From the NCBI GenBank assembly GCA_000447185.1, contig KE647336.1:4990-59147 (forward strand): 54,158 bases of DNA. Direction: 5' to 3'. The stretch is from Vairimorpha apis BRL 01. Lineage: Eukaryota; Microsporidia; Nosematidae. The position numbers and the translations under genes were made by a program. The first letter of the stretch is position 1. Each line of letters begins with the position of its first letter. This document shows, in pieces, positions 11,031 through 22,100 of this stretch. The notes beneath the pieces are model-generated. The model saw only the letters and a list, made by a program, of their open reading frames with translations. It was not told where the DNA came from and made no database searches.

Positions 11031-12570
11031 GATGTATTGGATACTTTTCTTAGTGATATGCTATACTTTTTGTAAACTGGCTAGTGGAATCATCTGAGAA
11101 GATATTAAGTAGATTGAAACGATGGTGAGATTAGTCGCATTATATTTTAATAATACAAGATATAAATTTCTGAAAGTTTTTTAAGTATAATTTCAAAAAG
11201 GTTTTACTACAACATCAAAGCAACTATTTGTGTAAAGTGGTTTTAGTATGAAAAAAATAACAAACAAGTAAAAATGGTAAAAAATTCCAAATGTTTCTTT
11301 TTCCAATATAAAGTCATATTTAAATAATAAAAGAAAGTATTAAAACAAATTAATAGAGTTTTATGAATAATTAAATTTAGAACTAAAATCATAAAAAATT
11401 CAAGTTCGGTGAAAGTAGATTACGAACTATTAGAAATGTTGTAAAGGTAGTAAGTGATTTTGTGGTTTACCTTTCTTTCATATGATGGATTCAAAGAATT
11501 TTGCAGGCCATACTGCTGTCTTATAAAAACTAAGTAAAAAATGAAAAAGTATGTAATATACAATATCAATAAAATGATATTTGATTTTTAATCAAAAACA
11601 ACACTTTTATCTAAGTATAAAAATGACAGCATATCTGTAAAAATAAAACATCTTAAGAACGTAGAAAGGTTTATGATATCTTAAAGTTTTATTTTATATT
11701 AAAAATTTATTCAAAATCGTATCTTGTTTGTACATATGATCTATAATATACTCGATTAAATAAGGAAATAAGAAAAGTTACTTTGTGAGAATCAAAATTT
11801 GAACTAGATCATAGAAGATTCTTTAGAGATTCAACAAATAAAAAAAAGGTTTTCATAAGATAAATGTTTATAAAATCTTGAATATTTGGTCAAAATGTAG
11901 ACGTATGATGAAATTGAGATGATGAAAGTTTATTATACAAATATGTCTCAAATTGTAAAAGTATTACTAAAGAAAATATTTGATTTCATACATATATGAA
12001 CTCTTAAAAATATTTAAATAGGTTCAATGTTGCTATGTAAAAAGTTCATAAAAAACATACAATTCTGTTATAAATAAACACGATATATTCATTAAAATTT
12101 GTTTATTATCATCAAAAACGTTTGTTTAAATGATAATTTTTTAAATAATGAAAATTTATAGGTATTTTGCATTTAATACCAAAATAATTCTACAATCCTG
12201 CAAAGATATCTATTATTATCATCTTCATGTCTTATTTATACAAGTTGATGACTAATTTCTATTCCGAATCAATGCAAGTTATGTTTGAATGAGGAATGTT
12301 TTCAATAGTCAATCAAGTGATGATAGTGAGAAGTTTACTCTATGCAAAAAAATGATGCTTAATAAATTAAATAATTTTGATTTAAAGATAACAAAGATTT
12401 TAACAATAAATAATTTGACTCAATTATTTATTCCTAATTTTAACAAAATGCAAATTTGACAAGATAAATACATTTTAGTAAAATAAACAATGTTAATGGA
12501 GAAAAAGTATAACCATAGATACTAACCAATGTTAGTCTGTATCTGATTTTGATAAAAGTACATATAATAA
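11030..12570. other. Second higher-GC island, eroded and unassigned
   Basis: Composition resembles the 5.4-10.1 kb island. Short plus-strand stretches look like decayed protein (around 11400-11490 and 12265-12300, where cysteines are spaced C-x2-C). Stops break every frame within a few dozen codons. I could not connect it to the LINE or to the LTR family. Strand is uncertain. Confidence 0.25.
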
Positions 12571-15030
12571 TTTTGAAATAATATATCGTTAATTATTATT
12601 ATTATTATTTACATTGAAATTTATAATTATATATTATAGATACATATGAATAATAATATACATGAAAAAATTACAAAAACAAACATGAAATTGTTTTAAA
12701 TTTAAAAACATAATTTATTAAAGGCTACTTATTTCAACTGTCATAAAAATATTAAATTATAATATTAAGCTGTATTTTTTAAGAACATATTTTTTGTTAT
12801 TTTGAATGTATAATTAAATTATTAAATCTTTATATTATTATTATTTATAATTTTACGTATATTTTGAGATAATAATTTTAAAATAACAATTAAACAAAAG
12901 CTTATTTCATTATTAATGTATTTAAAAAAAATTATTTCCATATATCAAACTTAAACCATACTAAATGCTTTGATTAATGTATAAAATTCTGAATGTACAC
13001 TACTTTTAAAAAGTTATTATAAAATATTAAATTAGAACAAACATTAATAAATTTAATATCAATAATATATAATATCATTTAAAAATTTTGTAATATTTTT
13101 TATTAAGTATATTACGATAGTGAGTATGATATATTTTTCAGCATTAAAATAAATACTTTATATTGTAATGATATTCTCATACTATCTTATTTTATAAAAT
13201 TGTTTTTTTTCATGTAATATTTATATAAACAAATGACAGAAATTTATCCGAGATTTGAAAATTTACCTTTGATTAATGCTACAATCTTAATTCAAAAAAT
13301 ATTTCATTGCAATATCGTTCAGTTTGTTTATAATATCAATGATTTAGTACAAATTTATTTATTCATAACAGTTTCATTTATTTAATTCAATTAATAGTAA
13401 ATTTTATATATAAAGTATTTTACTGTATATACAATCAAAAGGTTTAATTTTTTGTTTAAAATAAATTAAAATTTTTATTAAAAAATATGATTATAATATA
13501 TTTATATCATAATTTATTATACTTTTATATATGAATGTAAATATTTTATGTTATTTTTAAGTAAGTTTTATTATCGATAAAAATAAAAAGATTTATTATT
13601 ATAATTTTATTAAATAAAATTCTAACTTAAAATAATAAACCATTAAAATGTATTCCTTTTCTGAAATCAGCTACTTTATATAATTTTCATACTGTATTTT
13701 GATTTACAATTTTTTTATAGAAATTATAAAATTGTTTAAAATCTATTTTTTATCTAAAATATTTAATTTTCTATAAATTTAAATGTTTTTCATTTAAATA
13801 CAATCTTTTTTTGTTTATATTTATTTTATCTCATGTTCATTACAATTAATTTTTCAGAATCATGTAGCTTAATCTTAAAAAATCAATTCGGTTTATTATA
13901 AATATATACTATTTTTTCATAGATTTACATAAATTTCTTAATTTTTTAATATTATTATATGAAATCATTATGTTGTATACATATAATATAATTTTATTTT
14001 TCAAGTATCTAAACATATTTTTATCTATTTTATTTGACTAACATATTCTTTTTTTCTTATTTAAAATTTTATGTTTGTATAATCGTTCTCTTTAACTCTA
14101 GAATTTTATACTGCTTATTTTTAATAATGTAAAAAATTATAGAATCATTATAAGTATTAGGTTCTTGTCTTAGGTATATATTGTTTATAATTGTATTTAG
14201 AGTTATATTATCATATAAAATATAATGGTTATGAACATATTGAAAAAATATAAATTTATTAATTTTACACATTATCTTATTGAGTTATAATATAATAATT
14301 TTAATTTTATAAAAAAACATAAATATTTTATATTAAAAACAAACATAATTTTAAACAGTATATGTAAGTTTATACGTAACAAACTATGATAAATTAAAAA
14401 TGTAAAATTAATGAGATTATCATATGCTTTCTATTATATATTATTAATTTTTTATATAAATACTATAATTAATGTAAATAGTTATATTTAAATTTTTATT
14501 ATGTTTATAAAGTATAGCTCTATTACTATGTGTTTTTTTTCGAAAGAATAACTTTTTTTAATTAACAATTTACTCTAATGGTTTTTATTCATTGAAAATT
14601 TCAATACAGTATCATTTTGTAAAATTAAATATAAGGAAAAATTTATTTATGTTTATAATCAACTTCTAAATCTTTAATTACAAATAATTTGAAATAATAT
14701 GATTTTAAAACCTGCGAAATTGTAATGTTTGATTTTTTTATTTTACATGTTTAAAAACTATTAATTATTTTAATTTTAATATATTTTAAGTATTCTTTAT
14801 TACATTTTTGTACAGTAGATAAGTTAAAAATTTATTAAAAACTCATAAACATAAGGTTTGCGATTAATTATTATCTAAATTTTTTTTAAAATTTTGTAAA
14901 ATAAATTATTTCTTTAAAGTATTAAATATTTCTTTTTTTAAAAAATATAAATTAATAAATTTTACCTATATATATAAATGATAATTTCATTTTATATTTT
15001 AATATATAAACTGCACAACTAACTTTTCAA
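12570..15030. other. AT-rich desert
   Basis: No supported gene. A 67-codon minus-strand frame at 14272-14069 starts with ATG and has a more mixed composition than most, but has no start motif and no recognisable domain. Confidence 0.65.
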
Positions 15031-15180
15031 ATGTCAAAAATCAAAACGAAAAAGAAATCTGAGTGGATAAATAATATCGAAAACAAAATCAAAAAATACA
15101 AAGAAGACTTCGAAATTCTTTATAAAGCTTTAAAAAATAAAAACCCTATGCAGGAATTTACTCGACAAGCAATAGTATAA
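15031..15180 (+). pseudogene. LINE polyprotein, N-proximal helical segment
   Basis: A 49-codon frame from ATG 15031 to TAA 15178-15180, rich in K, E, N and I with a coiled-coil look. It sits directly before the next LINE frame (15210-15413), whose sense runs on from it after stops. Taken alone it would be a small hypothetical protein; its position argues for a piece of the broken polyprotein. Confidence 0.45.
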
Positions 15181-15899
15181 TGAAAAAATAATAAAAACTA
15201 ATTTTAAGAATGTATGAAGAATGTGTAGAAGTGGATATAAATGAAAGAATTTTTATATACGAGAAAAAATTAAAATGTTATGAGAAACATCTACAATTTA
15301 GAGACGCTAATAGAAAATTAGAGCTTTATAGAGGAACGTTTTACAGTGAAATATCTGGAAAAGAAAATACTATAAAATCAGATATTCCAGAATATGAAGT
15401 TGTAAAATTTTAGAATACAATGTGGAACAATATGCAAAAAAACAATAATTTTAACCACGAAAAATTTGTAAACGAATATATAAAATTAAAAATCAAGAAC
15501 CTTTGCAATTCATTAGCCAAGACATATTTAACGAAAACGTATCGTTTTTGCCTAAGTAGAAAGTAGCATGACCTGACTGTATATTTACTTAATTGTAAAG
15601 AAAACGACGTCACTTCACTCGCATTTTTAAAGTATTATATTTAAGGCTTGTTAGAAGAAATAACTGGAAAGAATGGTATTATACTGGAATTATTTATCTT
15701 ATACCTGAAGGAGAACTAAAAAGGGGTTTAGATTTTAGACCTATAACATGCATGTCAAATTATATAAATCATGACAAAATGTGCGACTAAAATCAAGAGA
15801 CTTGATTTAGAGAACCAATTGTGAGCAATTAGAAATATAAAAGGTGCGAAGAAACATGCAATGATTAATATTGCATTGCAATAGCAATACGATAATAAA

Positions 15900-16340
15900 T
15901 TGAAAATAGCATGGATAGACGTCAAAAAAGCACTTGATTCTATTATTCATGATTATTTATTTAAATGCATCAATTGTGTTAATTTTCCACCATGGAGCAA
16001 AAAGGTTATTAGGTTAATCACATCAAAATGGCAACTAAATATAATGTACAATAATAAGATAGCATTAAAGAAATCAATTAAGAAAGGTATTTTGCAAAGA
16101 GATAGTCTTTCTTCACTATTATTTATATTGATAATGGTTCCTTTAAGTAAGAGACTGAATAGCATATTTCCTAAAGTATCAATACCAATATCTAAAGAAT
16201 CAAGTTATACTAGTAACCATTTATTATTTATAGATGATTTAAAAATACTAGCAGAGACAGATAAAACTTTAGAATTAACTACACATGAAGCAGAGCGATT
16301 TTTTGAAATTGTGGGTTTAGAAATGAACATTGAAAAATAA
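15900..16340 (+). pseudogene. LINE reverse transcriptase palm, copy 1
   Basis: Reverse transcriptase would copy element RNA at the nicked target. Motif A is W-I-D-V-K-K-A near 15911-15930. Motif B reads G-I-L-Q-R-D-S-L-S-S-L-L-F; the family norm is Q-G-D-x-L-S-P, so the glycine is arginine (AGA at 16098-16100) and the proline is serine. Motif C is L-L-F-I-D-D-L (FIDD at 16227-16238), with the usual two aspartates. A TAA at 16338-16340 interrupts the sense, which continues in frame with A-T-N-S. The start codon shown is TTG and there is a TAG just upstream, so this is a fragment between stops, not a gene with its own start. Confidence 0.85.
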
Positions 16341-16479
16341 GCTACTAATTCCTTAATTCTCGTAAGCGATGCGGTTATGATGCAAGTAGTAATTGCTACA
16401 AATACCTGGGAATACTTTAAGACAATAAGAACCAAATATCTACAACTAACTAGGATTTGTTAACTAATAAAGTATATAC

Positions 16480-16686
16480 TTGAGTAAAAATCTATGTAAG
16501 ACTTCACTTAATGGAAGTAATCTAATTAGAGGTATAAATGAACATGCAATATCCCTATTGAATTATTATATTGGATTAATTGATGTTGAACCAGATGAAT
16601 TCGCACATATAGACTTCAAAATAAGACAAATCCTTATCCATATTGAGATACACTTAAACCATCTTGTAAGAAAAAACTCTATTTAA
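16480..16686 (+). pseudogene. LINE thumb/connection region, copy 1
   Basis: A 68-codon frame containing L-I-R-G-I-N-E-H-A-I-S, then N-Y-Y-I-G-L-I-D-V-E-P and I-R-Q-I-L-I. It lies between the palm and the zinc finger and corresponds to the region after the palm in R4-type LINEs. The second copy has the same codons at 18330-18485, with one CAA changed to TAA. Confidence 0.7.
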
Positions 16687-17868
16687 TTAGACAAAAATTT
16701 GGAAGAGTACTGAACTGCAAAGAGTATATATCAGAAATAATGATACTAAGTTTCATGATGAAATTAAAAGGGACAAAAATGATCTTAAAGAGAAGAGCAG
16801 CAATCTTAGCTGTTACTAATTAAGCAGGCACATACTTTGCCATTATAGAAGAATATTTAAAAACAAAATTTTCTATGGAAGCTGTGAAAATTGATCAGTT
16901 ACTTCAGATCAAAAACAAATCTTAAATAACGAGATATCAAACAAAACTTTACAATTAAGTTATTAAAGAGTGTAACAATAAAGTAATCCTCAAAATAGAT
17001 TATCAAAGAAAATTAACCATCCAAACATGAACCAAAATTATGTTTTTTACAAGATAGAAATATTTTCTTTAATAAAGGAGGCATGTACCCTTATTGTAAC
17101 CAAGCTAGAAAAAACAGTAGATCATATGGCTACAAAATGCGAAAAGATGCTAATTTACGATTATATGCGCAGACATAATGCTATTGTTAAATGCATTCTT
17201 TAAATATTATGTAATAAATATAATAGAGCATTTCAAAATTATAAACTGAGAGAACATTCTGTTAAACAAAATGTCGAAATAAGAGTAAATGCGACCATAA
17301 AACAGATGTCAAGATAAGGTATAATAAACCTGATATACTTTTAATGACAGAATTAAGAAAGAACTACTTTTTGTGGAAATAGGGGTTACCTCATTTGACA
17401 AATTTCAACAAGTCGAGTTAGAAAAACTTAGAAAATATGATGAACTTGCAAATGATATTGGTCTATTACATGGATGTAAGACAAAGATCATACCATATGT
17501 GATAACGTGTGACGGTAGAGTGAGTAAATATCACTTTAAAGCATAGAAAAGAACTTTATATCACAGATCGAATTGAGGCATACATTCAGACTACAACTCT
17601 TAAAAAGACTCTTGAGAGCATTCAAAAAGTACAAGAGAAAAAACAGGAATAGCGATTATTAAATATGCAAATTATCAAACTACTGTTTGAATTGGGCCGA
17701 TATTAACATAAACAAAAAAATAAAACTAACTTACAAATATGCAATTTAAAAATTTATATTGAACACCTTATAAAATTTTTTAATATATTATATTTAATTT
17801 TTATAATTTGTATGAAAATAAATTTCATGAATTTTTATTAAATATTAATAATTATTTATTTATATTAT

Positions 17869-17888
17869 NNNNNNNNNNNNNNNNNNNN
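17869..17888. other. Assembly gap (20 N)
   Basis: Twenty unknown bases. The sequence on the left equals the 3' flank of the second LINE copy (20069-20088), and the sequence on the right starts inside the element, so the true distance is unknown. Confidence 1.
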
Positions 17889-19162
17889 ACTAAATATAAT
17901 GTACAATAATAAGATAGCTTTTAGAAATCAATTAAGAAAGGTATTTTGCAAAGAGATAGTCTTTCTTCATTATTATTTATATTGATAATGGTTCCTTTAA
18001 GTAAGAGACTGAATAGCATATTTCCTAAAGTATCAATACCAATATCTAAAGAATCAAGTTATACTAGTAGCCATTTATTATTTATAGATGATTTAAAAAT
18101 ACTAGCAGAGACAGATAAAACTTTAGAATTAACTACACATGAAGCAGAGCGATTTTTTGAAATTGTGGGTTTAGAAATGAACATTGAAAAATAAGCTACT
18201 AATTCCTTAATTCTCGTAAGCGATGCGGTTATGATGCAAGTAGTAATTGCTACAAATACCTGGGAATACTTTAAGACAATAAGAACCAAATATCTACAAC
18301 TAACTAGGATTTGTTAACTAATAAAGTATATACTTGAGTAAAAATCTATGTAAGACTTCACTTAATGGAAGTAATCTAATGAGAGGTATAAATGAACATG
18401 CAATATCCCTATTGAATTATTATGTTGGATTAATTGATGTTGAACCAGATGAATTTGCACAAATAGACCTCAAATTAAGATAAATCCTTATCCATATTGA
18501 GATACACTTAAACCATCTTGTAAGAAAAAACTCTATTTTATTAGACAAAAATTTGGAAGAGTACTGAACTGCAAAGAGCATATATCAGAAATAATGATAC
18601 TAAGTTTAATGATGAAATTAAAAGAGACAAAAAAGATCTTAAAGAGAAGAGCAGCAATCTTAGCTGTTCCTAATAAAGGAGGCACATACTTTGCCATTAT
18701 AGAAAAATATTTAAAAACAAAATTTTCTATGGAAGCTGTGAAAATTGATCAGTTACTTCAAATCAAAAACAAATCTTAAATAACGAGATATCAAACAAAA
18801 CTTTACAATTAAGTTATTAGAGAGTGTAACAATAAAGTAATCCTCAAAATAGATTAACAAATAAAATTACAAATTCAAACATGAACAAAAATTATGTTTT
18901 TTTACAAGATAGAAATGTTTTCTTTAATAAAGGAGGCATGTACCCTTATTGTAACCAAGCTAGAAAAAACAGTAGATCATATGGTTACAAAATGCGAAAA
19001 GATGCTAATTTACGATTATATGCGCAGACACAATGCTATTGTTAAATGCATTCATTTAATATTATGTAATAAATATAATATAGCATTACAAAATTATAAA
19101 CTGAGAGAACATTCTGTTAAACAAAAAGTCGAAAATAAATATGTCGAAATAAGAGTAAATGC

Positions 19163-19512
19163 TGTCAGTAGATGAACCAACTCTTACAATACGGATTCCT
19201 AAATCTACTAACTGAATAAGTGATTATTCTGTTTTACTTATTATTCCCGCCCTTTTATATCTTTAATCTATTTGATATCTGACAGGTCAGATTACATTTA
19301 ATTTATAATTGTTTAGAAGAGGTTACTTATGTTTATTTTACATTTTATATTTCTTATTTTATATTATTTGATAGATCTGACTTCTGTAATTTATGTAAAA
19401 CTATATAAACAAAATAACCATTCATTATATTATGGGTTCAGAAAATGACTTTAATAAAACTAATTTATCTACTCCGTCTTCTATTTCAGATCAGACTTTA
19501 CATCTGACAACA
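19163..19512 (+). repeat. Solo LTR with 5-bp target duplication
   Basis: 350 bp beginning TGTCAGTAGATG and ending CATCTGACAACA, so the ends are TG and CA with inverted TGTCAG/CTGACA. The 5 bp AATGC before it (19158-19162) is repeated after it (19513-19517). LINE copy 1 has the uninterrupted sequence GTAAATGCGACC, the empty site. No sequence similarity to the palindrome-started LTR family was seen, so this is a second LTR family. A solo LTR arises when the two LTRs of an element recombine. Confidence 0.88.
19402..19434 (+). promoter_or_regulatory. TATA-like box and ATG inside the solo LTR
   Basis: CTATATAAAC near 19400-19409 precedes an ATG at 19432. From that ATG the frame stays open through the LTR end (M-G-S-E-N-D-F-N-K and on, rich in S and T). 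In Ty1-type elements gag also starts within the LTR, so this is plausibly a gag start. With only 80 bp left before the LTR end, proof is lacking. Confidence 0.35.
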
Positions 19513-20088
19513 AATGCGACCATAAAACAGACGTCAAGATAAGGTATAATAAATTTGATATACTCTTTATGACAGAATTAAGAAAGAACTACTTTTTGTG
19601 GAAATAGGGGTTACCTCATTTGACAAATTTCAACAAGTCAAGTTAGAAAAACTCAGAAAATATAATGAACTTGCAAATGATATTGGTCTATTAATGAATT
19701 TAATATAAATATAATACATATTTGATAACTTAAGACAGTATAGTTAAAAATATCATTCTAAACACAGAAAAAAACATGGTATCAATGACTGGTTTGAAGC
19801 ATACATTCAGACTACAACTCTTAAAAAGACTCTTGAAAGCATTCAAAAAGTACAAGAGAAAAAACAGGAATAGCGATTATTAAATATGCAAATTATCAAA
19901 CTACTGTTTGAATTGGGCCGATATTAACATAAACAAAAAAATAAAACTAACTTACAAATATGCAATTTAAAAATTTATATTGAACACCTTATAAAATTTT
20001 TTAATATATTATATTTAATTTTTATAATTTGTATGAAAATAAATTTCATGAATTTTTATTAAATATTAATAATTATTTATTTATATTA

Positions 20089-21060
20089 TCAATTATTTAT
20101 TTATATTATTTTTAACATATTTTAGATAAACGTATGTAATTTAAAAAAAATAAAACTTATTCTTTAAACATGTGTTAATTAGATCATTTATTATTATTTA
20201 TATAAAAATTTATTCTGAATATAATTTATAACTTTTGAGCCGATATTAATTTGATATTATAAAAAATTGTATGAAACAGTAATTTATAAAGTAAAAATTT
20301 AATTTTATATGTATTTTAAACTCTGAAAATTGAATCTATATCTTATTAAAAAACATAATAAATAAACTTTGATTTTATTAATTTAATATTAATTGTTTTT
20401 TATAAAATTATATGTTACATAATAATTATTTAAATATATGTTTAGGAAACTAGAAAAATTTAAAATATTATTTTAATAAGTTATATTAAATATTTTGATA
20501 TAAAAATATTTTTTTAATCAAATTTAAACATTTTGATTTGATTTTATATTTTAATGAATTAAAATATTTTTAAAAAATTAAATTTAATACATCTTTTGTA
20601 ATTTTTAAAATCTTTAAATTTAAAAACACTTATATTATTGTTAAATATGAATTAATTTTTTAATTAATATCATGTTTAAAAGTTTTAATCAAATCTTTAA
20701 TTATAAAATTATTTTTTATCCTTAAAAATAACAAAGAGCATGTTAAAAATATGTTATATGCAAATTTATATCTAACCATCTTTTGTTTTTTAAATGTATT
20801 AAAAAATAATTAAATCTACATACAGTAAAAGAATATAAATTTAATTATTAAACAATGATTGTAAGCTAAAAATAAAAATACTTTCCAGTTAAATATTTAT
20901 TTGTTATATATTATTACAACCATGTTTATAATATCGTGAAGAGTTTTTTTCTTTTGCATTTTTTTTAATTAAATATTAGTATTCTGTTAATTTTTATGAT
21001 TTGATTGTAATTGATTTACCTTTTAATCTTGAATATATTGGCATAATATTTATAATGTAA
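20089..21060. other. AT-rich desert downstream of the LINE
   Basis: Starts with a 20-bp-scale direct duplication (ATTATTTATTTATATTAT at 20070 and again about 20 bp later). No gene seen. Confidence 0.65.
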
Positions 21061-21099
21061 AATTAAAAAATTTGCAGAACTTTTTTTGTGCTGAACAAA

Positions 21100-21310
21100 A
21101 TGAATAAGAAAATAACTTTAATAGAGGTAGGTGTAACTATTATGACAATTCATAAACAATATAAAATGAAAAAAAGAGAAGTTGATCTGTTATCAATTGA
21201 TTTTGAAATAATATATATTTGCAGAACAGAAATAATTCTGTTTGTTCTAACATAAGATGGAATAAATACTACATATCATAAACATTACTCAATGGAAAGT
21301 TCTCTCTTTT
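21100..21310 (+). pseudogene. LINE endonuclease (RLE) fragment
   Basis: From ATG 21100 a 51-codon frame ends at TAA 21253-21255 and its sense continues beyond. It contains T-L-I-E-V-G-V-T, then C-R-T-E-I-I and, after the stop, D-G-I-N-T-T-Y-H-K-H-Y. The same order, with I/V-E-V/I-G-V/I-T, C-K-T, then Y-H-x-K/R, is seen in the endonucleases of the other LINE copies. RT and zinc finger are missing, so this is the 3' end of a 5'-truncated insertion, as LINEs usually leave. It ends near a 60-codon frame of unknown origin (21333-21515). Confidence 0.65.
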
Positions 21311-21332
21311 AATCAGGAAGCAAATATTAAAC

Positions 21333-21515
21333 ATGAACTTTAAAAAGAAAATAATGAAGATAATCACTCTGGGCTATTTAAAGAAAGTTGAAGAAGGTGT
21401 TATTAGGATCGGCAAGATTGAGCTAATAAAAGTTAATTTAAAGAAAGAATTGATGAATATAAGTAATTGGTGTAAAAAAAGAATTTGTAAGAAAAAAAGA
21501 AGCCTCATTAATTAA
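21333..21515 (+). other. 60-codon lysine-rich frame, unrecognised
   Basis: ATG to TAA, residues mostly K, I, L, E with one W-C-K-K-R. It lies in the same higher-GC patch as the endonuclease fragment (21070-21540). The patch is bracketed by two similar strings, TTTGCAGAACTTTTTTTGT near 21071 and TTTGCAGGATTTTTTTGT near 21525. It may be the LINE tail after a shift or chance. Confidence 0.2.
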
Positions 21516-21539
21516 TTTTAAATTTTGCAGGATTTTTTT

Positions 21540-22100
21540 GTATTGTTTAAATAATTAACAATTTATAATATAATAATTTTTATTTTATAAATTATTTAAA
21601 TTGTTTTAATTTCGAAATATTGTAAGCCGAATTCAATCACGAAATATAAATTTTATAATATCGTTTGATTATTCACACTATGTCTTTTTTATAATTTATT
21701 TAATTGAGCATTTTTTTATTAGATTCGATTTTTATATGAAAATTTTGATTTCAATAATATCGTTTTTTAATTAACTAATTTATTATTTTCATATACCAAA
21801 TATTTATTTAACGCATAATTTATAGTATCGTCTAAATTAATCTTTAAAAATAAATTTTAATTTGTAATATCAAATTAAAAAATTTTTATGCTATGTTTCT
21901 TCTAATTATATTCGTTGTTTTATTTAATTAAGTTTAGATATTTTTAAATTAAATCATTTATTGTTAAAAGTTATAATATCTGATAAGAACCTTTATTATC
22001 AATGAAATTGAAAATAATTAAGAGCAAATATAAAATTTCATTTCTAAATTTTGATTATTATTTTTGTTAAATGAGATGAAAAAAATCAATGAGATATACC
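21540..22100. other. AT-rich spacer at the point where LINE orientation flips
   Basis: No gene. LINE pieces to the left are on the plus strand, those to the right on the minus strand. Confidence 0.6.

Larger units (their letters stand above)
15031..17652 (+). mobile_element. LINE copy 1, R4/Dong-like, dead
   Basis: A LINE whose polyprotein orders reverse transcriptase, CCHC zinc finger and a C-terminal restriction-like endonuclease (RLE), the layout of R2/R4/Dong-type elements. Pieces in order: a lysine-rich helical stretch (15031-15180), a second frame 15210-15413 ending at a TAG where the next codons continue in frame, D-F-R-P-I-T-C-M-S-N near 15735-15760, the RT palm (15900-16340), the thumb (16480-16686), a zinc-finger half with D-H-M-A-T-K-C near 17125-17150 followed by R-R-H-N, and the RLE with K-P-D-I ... 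V-E-I-G-V-T (17310-17430). The last stop is TAG at 17650-17652. Many stops and shifts make it non-functional. The element seems 5'-truncated, since the longer minus-strand copy at 34.2-37.5 kb has additional N-terminal sequence. Confidence 0.85.
17889..19873 (+). mobile_element. LINE copy 2, dead, interrupted by a solo LTR
   Basis: It begins within the RT just after the gap. Palm fragment 17946-18194 with Q-R-D at the motif B position and FIDD at 18081-18092, thumb 18330-18485, frames at 18594-18779 and 18894-19175 (zinc finger with D-H-M-V-T-K-C, then R-R-H-N). The LTR occupies 19163-19512. The endonuclease resumes at 19513 and ends at TAG 19871-19873. Relative to copy 1 it has lost one base near 17920, before motif B, and part of the endonuclease differs (around 19700-19780). 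Confidence 0.8.
16034..20088 (+). repeat. Tandem duplication of a dead LINE and its 3' flank around a gap
   Basis: 16034-17868 and 17889-20088 are nearly identical over the RT palm, thumb, zinc finger, endonuclease, 3' UTR and about 200 bp of AT-rich flank. Both share the same Q-R-D substitution and the same TAA after the palm, so the copy was already dead when duplicated. The second copy starts in mid-element right after the 20-N gap and has a 350-bp LTR insertion. This may be a true tandem duplication or two haplotypes placed side by side by the assembler. Confidence 0.85.

Noticed and set aside
11400..11530. Reverse transcriptase or transposase in the second island
   Set aside because: A few suggestive residues but no catalytic motif could be located in any frame.
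14069..14272. 67-codon minus-strand ORF
   Set aside because: More varied residues than most, but no start signal, no relatives in the window and no recognisable domain.
15953..16435. Minus-strand ORFs opposite the LINE RT
   Set aside because: They are reverse-strand shadows of the RT frame and recur at 18059-18289 only because the LINE is duplicated.
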